DNA of 37,957 nucleotides. Source: Alphaproteobacteria bacterium (GTDB taxonomy: Bacteria > Pseudomonadota > Alphaproteobacteria > Micropepsales > Micropepsaceae). Position 1 is the stretch's first letter, and the number at the start of each line of letters is the position of its first letter. A program made the position numbers and the translations under genes. The notes under the pieces were generated by a model. It was not told the DNA's origin and ran no database searches. It was given only the letters and a program-made list of their open reading frames with translations. This document shows, one piece after another, positions 23,985 through 32,128 of this stretch. The stretch is from the NCBI GenBank assembly GCA_025361185.1, contig JANYAR010000177.1, positions 1-37,957 of the forward strand, in the 5' to 3' direction.

Positions 23985-24079
23985 CTGTTTCGTTCTTCGC
24001 GGGAGGAAGAGAACAACGATCCGGCCTATTGCCTTTCCGAGCCAGAATTGGGCTGGGCCGTTGGACCAACCGCGTGACG

Positions 24080-24103
24080 GTCCGCTTTTGACCCAAAGCG
24101 GAC
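24080..24103. repeat. dispersed palindrome, copy 1
   Basis: GTCCGCTTT and AAAGCGGAC pair perfectly around TGACCC; followed by ATTCCGGCCA, as in copy 3. It lies between the TolA-like gene and the convergent orphan. Confidence 0.8.
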
Positions 24104-24121
24104 ATTCCGGCCACCCTCTTC

Positions 24122-24592
24122 TCACTTGGGCGGGTCGACGAGTCCCGCCTCTCTGCCAAGCTCATCCCATTTCGGCTTATCGAAGAACTCCATACTTTCT
24201 TCCAATCCTGCCAATACAGTTGGATCGCTGAAGTACCCGTTTGTCGCTAATGCCCCAAAGATGTGATTAGCCCGATTCAATGAACCTTCTCCTTCATTTT
24301 TCAGTGCATCGACCGCTTCCTTCCGGCACGCCACCAACGTAAGCCTCTCGAAGGCTTTCATTACGTTTTGAGCGATAGCTTTCTTCTTCTCAGGTGCGGC
24401 GGGCGACGCAAGTTCCCTTAAAGCCGGATGAAGCAAAATATTCGAAATCATCCAAGCCGCCCACGCTTGCCTCTCCTCTGGATTGGCTGACTGCGCGTAA
24501 CATCGCACTAGAGCATCAGAGTACGTTTGAGAAAATGCAGAAGACGAATAGAGGGATGCGCAAACAATGACAGCGCAAAAGGTTTTAAACAT
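24122..24592 (-). CDS. secreted protein of unknown function, AT-richer
   Basis: Encodes 156 residues from ATG 24592 with a Sec signal peptide (residues 1-21, SSSAFS-Q). The mature chain is helical and hydrophilic, with Cys in VRCYAQS and VACRKEA. I recognise no domain. Its base composition is visibly lower in GC and its codon use is unlike its neighbours (many A/T third positions), which suggests recent acquisition. A dispersed palindrome lies 18 bases past its stop codon. An open frame continues to 24646 but adds only unsupported residues. Confidence 0.6.
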   Translation of the reverse strand: MFKTFCAVIVCASLYSSSAFSQTYSDALVRCYAQSANPEERQAWAAWMISNILLHPALRELASPAAPEKKKAIAQNVMKAFERLTLVACRKEAVDALKNEGEGSLNRANHIFGALATNGYFSDPTVLAGLEESMEFFDKPKWDELGREAGLVDPPK

Positions 24593-24677
24593 TGGGCGAA
24601 ACCTTCTCTGGCAACCAAATCTAGTAATTCGAGGGACACAATACATAACTCCGGGTCCCTATTCTCGCGAAGAAAGC

Positions 24678-25568
24678 CTACGGCAAATCCCGCGCCACGC
24701 GAAAACCGGTGAGCGTCGAATAATCATAATCCTGATCGGCGCCGTCTTCGGACGCCGCCACCCGTGCGGCGCTGCGCACGAAGATGGGCACATTGTTCCA
24801 GGCGCCGCCGCGAATGGCGTGCTTGATGCAAAAACTATCCGTCCAGGCGCGGCCATCGGCCGGCGCGCCGACATAGCTGGGATGCCAGCAATCCGCCGTC
24901 CATTCCCAGGCATTGCCCAGCATGCCCGACAGGCCGAAAGGATTAAGGTCGAATTCATCCACCGCGCCCAGCAGCTGATTGTCCCACTTGCTGCCGCAGC
25001 CATTGCAGTTGGCGTGGCCGCCGCCGACCTCCTCGCCCCACCAGCGCGAAGAATGGGTGCCGGCGCGGGCGGCATATTCCCACTCCGCCTCGCTGGGCAG
25101 GCGATAGGGATTGCGGTTGCCGATTTCGGGATGGGCGGCGCGGGCACGGGTGTTGATCCAGGCGATGAAAGCTTCCGCGTCCTTCCAGTCCAGGCAGACG
25201 GCGGGCCAGCGCGGCGGCTCGACATCGGTGGGCGTGGCCGCCTGGCCGCGATGCAACTGCCGCCAGCCCAGCCCCAGCAGCGGATTGCAGGGCTGGGGCT
25301 GATAACCGGTGACATTCAGGAAGGTGAGAAACTCGGCGCTGGTGACCGGATATTTTGCCAGCGCGAAGGCCTTCAGCGTCACCACATGCTGAGGGCCTTC
25401 GGAATCGAACCGCCCCGGTTCGTGCGCCGGGCTGCCCATCAGGAACTTGCCCGCCGCAATGCCCAGCACCTGGGGGCATTCGGGACATTCCTGGAAGGTG
25501 CGTTCCGGCTTGGCTTGCGCACCCAGCAGGAGGGTTGCGGCCAGAATCGCGGCGATGCGGAATTTCAT
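24678..25568 (-). CDS. secreted formylglycine-generating-enzyme-family (SUMF1-like) protein
   Basis: Encodes 296 residues with a Sec signal peptide (residues 1-19). The FGE-sulfatase/SUMF1 C-type-lectin-like fold is clear: GKFLMGSP near residue 39, VTLKAFALAKYPVTSAEF, RLPSEAEWEYAARAG, GNAWEWTADCW and the end RGGAWNN...GFRVARDLP. True formylglycine-generating enzymes use two cysteines near the C-terminus; only one late Cys (SFCIKHA) is in that area, so sulfatase activation is doubtful, and no sulfatase is encoded here. Other family members hydroxylate or bind, or serve as EgtB/PvdO. Divergent from glycerate kinase with 28 bases between. Confidence 0.85.
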   Translation of the reverse strand: MKFRIAAILAATLLLGAQAKPERTFQECPECPQVLGIAAGKFLMGSPAHEPGRFDSEGPQHVVTLKAFALAKYPVTSAEFLTFLNVTGYQPQPCNPLLGLGWRQLHRGQAATPTDVEPPRWPAVCLDWKDAEAFIAWINTRARAAHPEIGNRNPYRLPSEAEWEYAARAGTHSSRWWGEEVGGGHANCNGCGSKWDNQLLGAVDEFDLNPFGLSGMLGNAWEWTADCWHPSYVGAPADGRAWTDSFCIKHAIRGGAWNNVPIFVRSAARVAASEDGADQDYDYSTLTGFRVARDLP

Positions 25569-25596
25569 CCCGCCATCAAATCATGTATCCAGCGGC

Positions 25597-26694
25597 ATGA
25601 ACATTCTGGTCGCCTGCGACTCCTTCAAGGATGCCCTGCCCGCCGACGGCGTCTGCCGCGCCATCGCGGCGGGGCTGGCGCGCAACCACCCGGATGCCCT
25701 CATTACACAAATGCCATTGTCGGACGGCGGCGAGGGGTTGCTGGATGTGTTGCGCGGCCCCCTGGGCCTGACCTGGATCGAACAGGAGGCCGCCGATCCG
25801 CTGGGCCGCACCATCACGGGGCGCTATGGCCTGTCGGCCGATCGGCTGACCTGCGTGGTGGAGATGGCGGAAGCCAGCGGGTTGCAGCGCCTGGCGCTGG
25901 CCGAACGCGATCCGCGCAAGACATCGACTTTGGGTACCGGGCAATTGCTGGCCGATGCAAAAGCGCGCGGCGCCAAGCGCGCGATCCTGGCGATCGGCGG
26001 CAGCGCCACCAACGATGCGGGCATCGGAGCGGCTGCGGCGCTGGGCTGGGGCTTTCTGGACGCGCAGGGACACAAGCTGCCGCCCGATGGCGGACATCTT
26101 GCGGACGTCGCCAAATTGGTGCCCGCGCCGCTGCCGTTTGAAAGCGTGGAGGTTTTGTGCGACGTCACCAATCCGCTTTTTGGCCCGACCGGCGCGGCCT
26201 GGATCTATGGCCGGCAGAAGGGCGGCAGCGATGCGGTGCTGGCCGAGCTTGATAATGGACTGCAACACCTGGCCTCTGTTGTGAAAGCGCAATTGGGCCT
26301 GGACGTGGCCCATTTGCCGGGCGCAGGCGCCGCGGGCGGGCTGGGCTATGGCGCCGTGGTCTTCATGGGTGCGCAACTGCGGCGCGGCATCGAGGTGGTG
26401 CTGGACAAGACCGGCTTTGACTCAGCGGCGCGCAAGGCCGACCTGATCATCACCGGCGAAGGCCATCTCGATGGCCAGAGCGCGCAAGGAAAATTGATCC
26501 AGGGCCTGTGCGGCCGCGCGCAACAAACGCCCGTGATCGCCTTGTGTGGAAAATTATCGGCGTCGCCGGAACAGGTGCGTACCATCGGGCTGAAGGCGGC
26601 CTATTCGATCAACAAGCAAGAACGCCCGCTGGCCGAGATGCTGGCCAACACGGCCGTCAATCTGGAACGCACGGCTGCGGAACTGGTGATTTAA
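25597..26694 (+). CDS. glycerate kinase (GarK/GlxK family)
   Basis: Encodes 365 residues from ATG 25597. Phosphorylates D-glycerate, usually giving 2-phosphoglycerate, with ATP. Family signatures are ACDSFKDALPADGVCRAI at the start, MPLSDGGEGLLDVL, IGGSATNDAGIGAAAALG and PGAGAAGGLGYGAV. The late segment ITGEGHLDGQSAQGK with its conserved Asp completes the class II glycerate kinase pattern. Its stop overlaps that of the convergent EEP-family gene on TTAA (26691-26694). No other glyoxylate or glycerate genes are nearby. Confidence 0.92.
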   Translation: MNILVACDSFKDALPADGVCRAIAAGLARNHPDALITQMPLSDGGEGLLDVLRGPLGLTWIEQEAADPLGRTITGRYGLSADRLTCVVEMAEASGLQRLALAERDPRKTSTLGTGQLLADAKARGAKRAILAIGGSATNDAGIGAAAALGWGFLDAQGHKLPPDGGHLADVAKLVPAPLPFESVEVLCDVTNPLFGPTGAAWIYGRQKGGSDAVLAELDNGLQHLASVVKAQLGLDVAHLPGAGAAGGLGYGAVVFMGAQLRRGIEVVLDKTGFDSAARKADLIITGEGHLDGQSAQGKLIQGLCGRAQQTPVIALCGKLSASPEQVRTIGLKAAYSINKQERPLAEMLANTAVNLERTAAELVI

Positions 26695-27380
26695 TACGCC
26701 AGCAGCGTGCTGTCCTCGATGGACGCCGCGTGGAAGGCCGCATCCACCTTGATGTCCAGCACCATGGGATGATGATCGGATGGCCCCTTGTCCAGCACCT
26801 CGGACGCCGAACACATCAAACCGCGCGCGATACACCGGTCGAGCCTGAGCGCGATGATCTTGCCGGCGCGGTGGGTGTTGGTGCGCGGTCCGATATCGGC
26901 GAAGCCCTGGAAACCCACCGGGCCCACGGCATTGAAATCGCCGATGATGGCGGCCGGGCCCTGCAGCTGTTCCATGATGTGGCGCAACTGGAAGCGATTG
27001 AGGAATTGGCCGTGGCTGAGATGCACATTGGCGATCATGATGCCGTGGAAATTGATGATCTGCGCCAGCCGCGGCGGTACCCGGCCCGGCAGGATCGAAT
27101 AGGGCAGCCGTATCGCGGTGGAATGCGGCAGCTTGTGCGGGCTCCAGGCGGCCAGACCGTAAATGCGCGACTGCATGGGATGGCGAAAAAAGTGACCGCC
27201 CACCAGGGACGGCAAGGCGGCGATGTCTTCGGTGCATTCCTGCAGCACAAGCAGGTCGGGGTGGCGGCTTTTCACCAGCTTGGCCACGTCTTCGACACCA
27301 GCGCCCACCCGGCGCAGCAGATTCCAGCTGACCACCCGCAGGCGATCATCGCTGGAAGAATTTGGAAATACGGGCGCCAT
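26691..27380 (-). CDS. endonuclease/exonuclease/phosphatase family protein
   Basis: Encodes 229 residues, no signal peptide. The DNase I/exonuclease III-like fold is seen from VVSWNLLRR (Asn20), LVLQECTED (Glu48, metal ligand), NVHLSHGQFLNRF, IIGDFNAVGP (Asp/Asn pair) and the terminal SDHHPMV with the catalytic Asp-His. The substrate could be nucleic acid, phospholipid or a sugar phosphate. It is convergent with glycerate kinase and divergent from the cardiolipin synthase gene 108 bases away; endonuclease/phosphatase genes often neighbour cls, which hints at phospholipid metabolism. Confidence 0.88.
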   Translation of the reverse strand: MAPVFPNSSSDDRLRVVSWNLLRRVGAGVEDVAKLVKSRHPDLLVLQECTEDIAALPSLVGGHFFRHPMQSRIYGLAAWSPHKLPHSTAIRLPYSILPGRVPPRLAQIINFHGIMIANVHLSHGQFLNRFQLRHIMEQLQGPAAIIGDFNAVGPVGFQGFADIGPRTNTHRAGKIIALRLDRCIARGLMCSASEVLDKGPSDHHPMVLDIKVDAAFHAASIEDSTLLAY

Positions 27381-27488
27381 AACCGGCCTGTCGAGAAGCT
27401 GCTGTATTAAACCCAGTAAAAGTGGAACTGGTTCCAGGCCAAATCGCCTATAGTCCCCCCAGCATAGGAAAAAACCGGGCCCAGTCCA

Positions 27489-28922
27489 ATGTTGTCCTTT
27501 CCCCTGGTATGGTCGTCCCCCACCGTCGAAACGCTGGCGGCCATCCTTTATGTACTGCTGGCGGCGGCGGTCACGGTCGACGTGCTGCTCAAGAAAAGCG
27601 ATGTGCGCGGCGCGCTGGGCTGGATCGGCCTGGTCTGGCTGGCGCCGATTTTCGGCGCGCTGCTTTATTACCTGTTCGGCATCAACCGGGTAACGCGGCG
27701 TGCTTTAAAATTGAGCCGGCTGAACGGGACGCCCGTTCATGCGCCCGAGTCCGTCAAACCCGATACCGCGCCCAACATCGCGCTGTTGTCGCAAGCCAGC
27801 CACCAGATCACCCAATGCCCGCTCACCGGCGGCAATGCGCTGACCATTCTGGAGGGCGGCGATGCGGCCTATCCCCAAATGCTGGCGGCCATCGGCGATG
27901 CAAAAAATTCCATTGCCATGAGTTCCTACATCTTCCGCAACGATGCGGCGGGGCAGCAATTCGCCGACGCGCTGATCGCCGCGGCGCGGCGCGGCGTATC
28001 GGTGCGGGTGCTGTTGGACAGTGTGGGAATCGGCTATCTCTTCCCGCAGATCTATTACCGCATGCGGCGCAGCGGGGTGATCGCGGCGCGCTTTCTGCAT
28101 ACTTGGCTGCCCTGGCGCATGCCATTCCTCAACATGCGCAATCACAGAAAGCTCCTGGTAACCGATGGCAGTCTCGCCTTCCTGGGCGGCATCAATATCG
28201 GGGTCGAGAATTGCGCGCGCCTGGCGGGAATGAACCAGATCAAGGACGTGCATTTCCGCGTCGAAGGCCCGGCGGCCTCGGCGGTGATGGACGCCTTTGC
28301 CCGCGATTGGGCTTTCACCACCAGCGAATCCTTGGATGACGAATGCTGGTGGCCGAAGCTGGAAGCGCGCGGCAACGCGTGTGCGCGCGGCCTGCGCTCG
28401 GGCCCGGACGCCGATATCTACAAGCTGGAAACGCTGCTGGGCGCGGCAATCACCCTGGCGCAGAAACGCATTCGTATCGTCACGCCCTATTTCCTGCCCG
28501 ATGCCCGCCTGCTATTTGCCATTCACCAGGCGGGATTGCGCGGCGTGTGCGTGGAAATCGTCATACCCGCCACCAGCGACCAGCATGTGATGGATTGGGC
28601 GATGCGGGGGCATCTGCGCTTCTTCCGGCATATCCGCGCCCACATCATCGCCACCCCGCCGCCCTTCGACCATACCAAGCTCTGCACGGTGGACGGCGAA
28701 TGGTCGCTGATCGGCAGCTCGAACTGGGATGCGCGCAGCTTCCGCCTGAATTTCGAGTTCGACCTGGAGGTCATCGACCGGGACCTGACGCAAAGGATCG
28801 ATGCCCTGATCGATGCCCGCATCGCGGCCGGCAAGCCGATTACGCCCGGCATGCTGGCGGCCGAGCCGATCTGGAAGCGGCTTCGCAACGCCGCGGCGCG
28901 GCTGTTGATGCCTTATCTCTGA
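27489..28922 (+). CDS. cls: cardiolipin synthase (phospholipase D family)
   Basis: Encodes 477 residues. Condenses phosphatidylglycerol to cardiolipin at the inner membrane. Two N-terminal membrane spans (about 12-33 and 44-64) are followed by two PLD domains with intact HKD motifs: H219-x-K221-x4-D226 in HRKLLVTDGSLAFLGG and H395-x-K397-x4-D402 in HTKLCTVDGEWSLIGSSN. Length is as expected for ClsA. Immediately past its stop lies a remnant of an unrelated gene on the opposite strand, so the 3' boundary is a recombination junction. Confidence 0.94.
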   Translation: MLSFPLVWSSPTVETLAAILYVLLAAAVTVDVLLKKSDVRGALGWIGLVWLAPIFGALLYYLFGINRVTRRALKLSRLNGTPVHAPESVKPDTAPNIALLSQASHQITQCPLTGGNALTILEGGDAAYPQMLAAIGDAKNSIAMSSYIFRNDAAGQQFADALIAAARRGVSVRVLLDSVGIGYLFPQIYYRMRRSGVIAARFLHTWLPWRMPFLNMRNHRKLLVTDGSLAFLGGINIGVENCARLAGMNQIKDVHFRVEGPAASAVMDAFARDWAFTTSESLDDECWWPKLEARGNACARGLRSGPDADIYKLETLLGAAITLAQKRIRIVTPYFLPDARLLFAIHQAGLRGVCVEIVIPATSDQHVMDWAMRGHLRFFRHIRAHIIATPPPFDHTKLCTVDGEWSLIGSSNWDARSFRLNFEFDLEVIDRDLTQRIDALIDARIAAGKPITPGMLAAEPIWKRLRNAAARLLMPYL

Positions 28923-29085
28923 GTCCGCAAGCCACCGCGCCATAGCCCGCATCCACCTTGGTGAGCCAACGCAGGTCTTTTACGGCCATGCCCGGCCCCA
29001 GCAGCGCGAACTCGATGGCCAGCAGCACGATCAGAATCAGAATCACCAGATGATGCAGGACGACAAGGATCAGGTCGGTCAGTAT
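28923..29085 (-). pseudogene. truncated DUF2214 membrane protein remnant
   Basis: On the minus strand a hydrophobic reading frame of about 54 codons matches the N-terminus of DUF2214-family membrane proteins: a span rich in Leu/Val/Ile (LILVVLHHLVILILIVLL), the conserved Glu (AIEFALLG) and the KVDAGYGAVACGL element. It has no ATG (the expected start position reads ATA) and is cut after GYGAVACGLR, where the frame runs into the antisense of cls. Both ends are lost, so it is a dead fragment left by a deletion or insertion. Confidence 0.55.
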
Positions 29086-29122
29086 GGCGCAAGCCGAGCA
29101 TCAAAGCCTTTGTGACACAAGC

Positions 29123-29740
29123 TTAGGGACAGCTGCGTTCCAGCGCCGACAGCAGAGCCTGGAAGCGGATTTCCTCATAGGCGGTGAAATCTGCCAGCCG
29201 CACCGCAAGGTCCTCGCCCAGCGCGCCGAGCTGCCCCTGCATCTCTTCCAGATGACGGTCTTCCTCGGCCAGCAATCCGCCCAGCTTGATGGTCTTGCCG
29301 CTGGCGGTGAGCACGTCCTGGTAGATGCGGTAGAACCAGACGGCGCGCAGTTCGATCACCAGCGACATGTAGAGATAGGCGCGCGCACCATGGCTGGAGC
29401 GCGCGATAGTGCCATCCAGCCGCGCCATATAGGCACGCGCCTGGGGACCGGCCATGATGCTGGCACCGTCATAGGATAGCGCCTGGCCCGCCGCGGCTTC
29501 GGCCTGACGCTTGAAGAACCAGGCGTGCCGCGCCTCTTCGGCGATATGACGCAGCGTGTCGCCGCACAATTCCCCACCTTCTGTTTGCGTCGCCATGATC
29601 TTGCGGGCGCCGATATGCTCCAGCAGCGACAAGGTATTCAGAAAACGCCAATGCAGGTCGGACGACGCGCAGACGCGCGCCAGAAAGGCGCGCAGACGCG
29701 GTTCGCATGTTGCCGGCGGGAAAGAAAAAATGATGCCCAA
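29123..29740 (-). CDS. ferritin-like di-iron protein, unknown function
   Basis: Encodes 205 residues from TTG 29740 (GAGGCGG lies about 8 bases upstream); the start is tentative. The protein is all-helical and shows a textbook two-ExxH di-iron pattern: E41 in LLEHIGARK, E69-x-x-H72 in EEARHAWFF, E130 in VIELRAVWF and E160-x-x-H163 in AEEDRHLEEM. That is the ligand set of ferritins, rubrerythrins and di-iron oxygenases. No signal peptide is present. No ferredoxin, reductase or biosynthetic partner is next to it. It could store iron or act as an oxygenase on an unknown substrate. Confidence 0.75.
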   Translation of the reverse strand: MGIIFSFPPATCEPRLRAFLARVCASSDLHWRFLNTLSLLEHIGARKIMATQTEGGELCGDTLRHIAEEARHAWFFKRQAEAAAGQALSYDGASIMAGPQARAYMARLDGTIARSSHGARAYLYMSLVIELRAVWFYRIYQDVLTASGKTIKLGGLLAEEDRHLEEMQGQLGALGEDLAVRLADFTAYEEIRFQALLSALERSCP

Positions 29741-30107
29741 AGGAGTGCCGCCTCAATCAATTCAATTCAAGGACTTATAGGAAAGCGTAACCTCTTTGTC
29801 TCGCTTGTTTTTCTCGTGGCCGCCACAGTGCTAAGAATGCGTACGCCGATGTCCGCTTTTGACCCAAAGTGGTGACCGAACGCGCGGTGGGCCAGTCAGG
29901 TCACCCACCTTAGGAATCCGTCCCGACTCGCGTTTCGGGGAATTTGCTCTAGAATTAAAAAGGGCATTTGGGGGAACCGTTCACCCCTTCATCATCGCCC
30001 TTCTTTGCCAGCTGCATCTGGCGGGACAGTTTTTTCTGTCGCTAAAAGTCTCGATCTTTAAATCTCGCGGGAAGCTCTCCCGCACAGCCCAGAAGGAAGG
30101 AAACGCC
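29741..30107. other. intergenic region with palindrome copy 2, no gene
   Basis: This 367-base gap separates the divergent ferritin-like and cupin genes. It holds a decayed copy of the dispersed palindrome (29851-29874), an AT-rich stretch near 29950-29970, and a 6-bp hairpin GCGGGA/TCCCGC at about 30067-30081 just before the cupin ribosome-binding site. I see no convincing coding frame. Confidence 0.6.
29851..29874. repeat. dispersed palindrome, copy 2 (decayed)
   Basis: The left arm GTCCGCTTT and loop TGACCC are intact, but the right arm reads AAAGTGGTG, so the hairpin is broken. Confidence 0.6.
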
Positions 30108-30587
30108 ATGCGCATTACACTCTTCGCCCTTGCCATGTCTTTCACGGTCCTGCCAGCCCTGGCGCAAACCCCGCTTCGCGGCACGCCTGAGGATAAATTC
30201 AAGTTCGTTCCGCGTCAGGAGATCGCCAAACAGTTAACGAAGCCCTGGCCGGGCGAGGTCTATGCCTCCGCCTTCATGAACGATCACGAATATTTCTTTG
30301 TCGAGTTTGTGAAGCGGCTGGATCACGGCAATTATATCGAGCAGCACACCCACTACATCGATCAGACCACCATCTTATCGGGCGAAGGCGTCTTGACCTA
30401 TGGCGGCAAGATCGAGGACCGCAAGGAAATCGCGCCGGGCGAGTATCGCGGCCACAAGCAGAGCGGCGCAAAAACGCAGATCGTACGTCCCGGCGACTTT
30501 GTGCTGATCGAGCCCGGCATGCCGCATCATTTCGACGCCGCTCCGGGCAAGGAGCTCATCTACGTCGTTTACAAGCACCGGGTCTAA
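30108..30587 (+). CDS. secreted cupin protein, copy 4
   Basis: Encodes 159 residues from ATG 30108, with AGAAGGAAGG upstream. Residues 1-20 are a Sec signal peptide (LPALA-Q). The cupin core has EQHTHYIDQTTILSGEG (H80, H82) and FVLIEPGMPHHFDAAPGKEL (H140). It is very close to copy 1, sharing TPLR after the signal peptide, the NDHE..FVEFVKRLDHGN run and the DAAPGK end. It lies 26 kb from the tandem copies and alone on its transcript. The presence of a separate close copy suggests an older duplication or gene conversion. Confidence 0.88.
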   Translation: MRITLFALAMSFTVLPALAQTPLRGTPEDKFKFVPRQEIAKQLTKPWPGEVYASAFMNDHEYFFVEFVKRLDHGNYIEQHTHYIDQTTILSGEGVLTYGGKIEDRKEIAPGEYRGHKQSGAKTQIVRPGDFVLIEPGMPHHFDAAPGKELIYVVYKHRV

Positions 30588-30708
30588 GTTTTGCGATGAC
30601 GGATATGACCGTTGCCAGAACGCAGAATAATAAGCATTTGGCGTCAACCTCTATCTTTAAGGCCGGTCCAAACTGATTTAGCATTGGCCAATTCTAGGGA
30701 GGGTGAAG

Positions 30709-31128
30709 GTGAAAGCATCAATTGCTGTCTTGCTACTGCTAGCCGCAGCCCCGGCAATAGCGGAAGACCGGCTCCCGCCGCTGCCTGCTTCGCCTGATCA
30801 GATTTACCATGGGCCGCCACCGCCGCCCTGCGCGCTGCGGGTCATCCGCGAAACCCACACTCTTCCTGAATACCCTTTCTGGTCGAAAATCCTAGCACGT
30901 CAAGGCTGGACAGTGCTCCGCGTGACGGTGGGAACTGATGGCGTTCCCACACAAGCAGCGGTGGATCAGTCCAGCGGCACTTCCGGCCTCGATGACACGG
31001 CGGTGGAGCATGTCCAAAAAGTCTGGCGCTGGCGGCCCCAGACAGATTCTGCCTGCCAACAGCCGCAAACGATCAAAGTGAATATCGTCTGGCGTCAGCC
31101 AGGGCAGCCCTTTCCACCACGACCATAA
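30709..31128 (+). CDS. periplasmic TonB C-terminal-domain protein
   Basis: Encodes 139 residues from GTG 30709, chosen because AGGGAGG lies six bases upstream; an earlier GTG at 30703 overlaps that site. Residues 1-18 are a signal peptide (APAIA-E). A proline-rich segment (HGPPPPP) leads to a TonB-like C-terminal domain with LPEYPFWSKILARQGWTVLR, VTVGTDGVPTQAAVDQSSG and the VQKVWRWRPQT end. Unlike true TonB it has no retained membrane anchor. Role unknown; such free domains may bind TonB-dependent receptors or peptidoglycan. Convergent with the next gene. Confidence 0.75.
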   Translation: MKASIAVLLLLAAAPAIAEDRLPPLPASPDQIYHGPPPPPCALRVIRETHTLPEYPFWSKILARQGWTVLRVTVGTDGVPTQAAVDQSSGTSGLDDTAVEHVQKVWRWRPQTDSACQQPQTIKVNIVWRQPGQPFPPRP

Positions 31129-31213
31129 CATCCCGCATAAAACACGAAATTTCCGGTCTTTGGCCGCAACGTTCCAAAGCCTATCCCCTTCGGGGGGCCG
31201 GGGTCAGTAATGG

Positions 31214-32128
31214 CTAACGTGCCTCCAGCGTCTTCTCTATCTCCGAGGCGATGGTGCTGAGTTGCGCGTGAAGGGAACCACCTGAGTCCATTTTGTAAAC
31301 GCCCCGCAAATAAGCGAGATCGGTAGCAGTGATCGCCTGGGTCATACCGCTGCTGGGACAGTAGGGCGACGCCAGACTGGTAATGCTTGGCGTTTGCGGA
31401 CAGGCAGCAAAGTCCTGAGTCCGCGATAGCGCCAGCATGGCGACGTAATCGGCGAGCGCGCCGAGTTGGTAACCGGCGATCTTGTTCCTGTCGGCGACTA
31501 TGGTGACGGCACGAAGCTCGCTGACGAGCCCATCTCGCGTGCGCCAGCCCGTGACGGCATAAGAACAACCAAACGGGCATTGTGGATTATAATATACATC
31601 GGGAAGGGAATGTCCGTCGTAATCCTCCGTCGAAGTTGCATACCAAGCTTGGATCGGATGATTGACCATTGCTAGACGATCACCCTCAGACGGGGACTGA
31701 TAGTAGCCGAGCAAATCCTCGCGATCCGCGCGGATTTTGTCTAGCAGCGCCTGGGGCTCGGGCGTGACGATGACCACAATATTGGATTTGCAGTCCTGTT
31801 TCGGATTGACGGGCGCGCCGACCATCGCGGCGACTTCTCTGATGCGAGCGGTCACGAAAGCGTTCACCGAAGGCGTAAACCCGATTGTTTTCGGACAAAG
31901 ATGGCTTTTCTTGAAATTCCAGCTCGTGATTTTTTCCAAATGTGGCTCTGGCGCGGCATAGCTGCGGACATAGTAGTGCACGATGGATTCAGGCGTCTTT
32001 TCCGCGGTGACAACGACTGTCTCAGTAGCTGGGTCGGAGGAGGTTTTCGGGGCGGGCGCGGGCTGCGCCAATGCACCAGGCGCGAAAGCCAGTCCCAGCA
32101 TGGGCAATAGGAAAGCAGAACGCTTCAT
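31214..32128 (-). CDS. secreted protein of unknown function
   Basis: Encodes 304 residues with a Sec signal peptide (residues 1-21, PGALA-Q) and a short Thr/Val-rich linker (ETVVVTAEK). The mature chain has six or more cysteines (KSHLCPK, KQDCKSN, NPQCPFGCSY, FAACPQT, SPYCPSS) and DYDGHSLPDVYYNPQCPFGC and LADYVAMLALSRTQDFAAC segments. No domain is recognised; the pattern recalls uncharacterised exported proteins of Caulobacterales and Sphingomonadales. It is convergent with the TonB-C protein. Confidence 0.75.
   Translation of the reverse strand: MKRSAFLLPMLGLAFAPGALAQPAPAPKTSSDPATETVVVTAEKTPESIVHYYVRSYAAPEPHLEKITSWNFKKSHLCPKTIGFTPSVNAFVTARIREVAAMVGAPVNPKQDCKSNIVVIVTPEPQALLDKIRADREDLLGYYQSPSEGDRLAMVNHPIQAWYATSTEDYDGHSLPDVYYNPQCPFGCSYAVTGWRTRDGLVSELRAVTIVADRNKIAGYQLGALADYVAMLALSRTQDFAACPQTPSITSLASPYCPSSGMTQAITATDLAYLRGVYKMDSGGSLHAQLSTIASEIEKTLEAR

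Noticed and set aside
23220..24125. Long open extension upstream of RNase D
   Set aside because: The added residues are antisense to the TolA-like gene, and a good ribosome-binding site and ATG exist at 23219.
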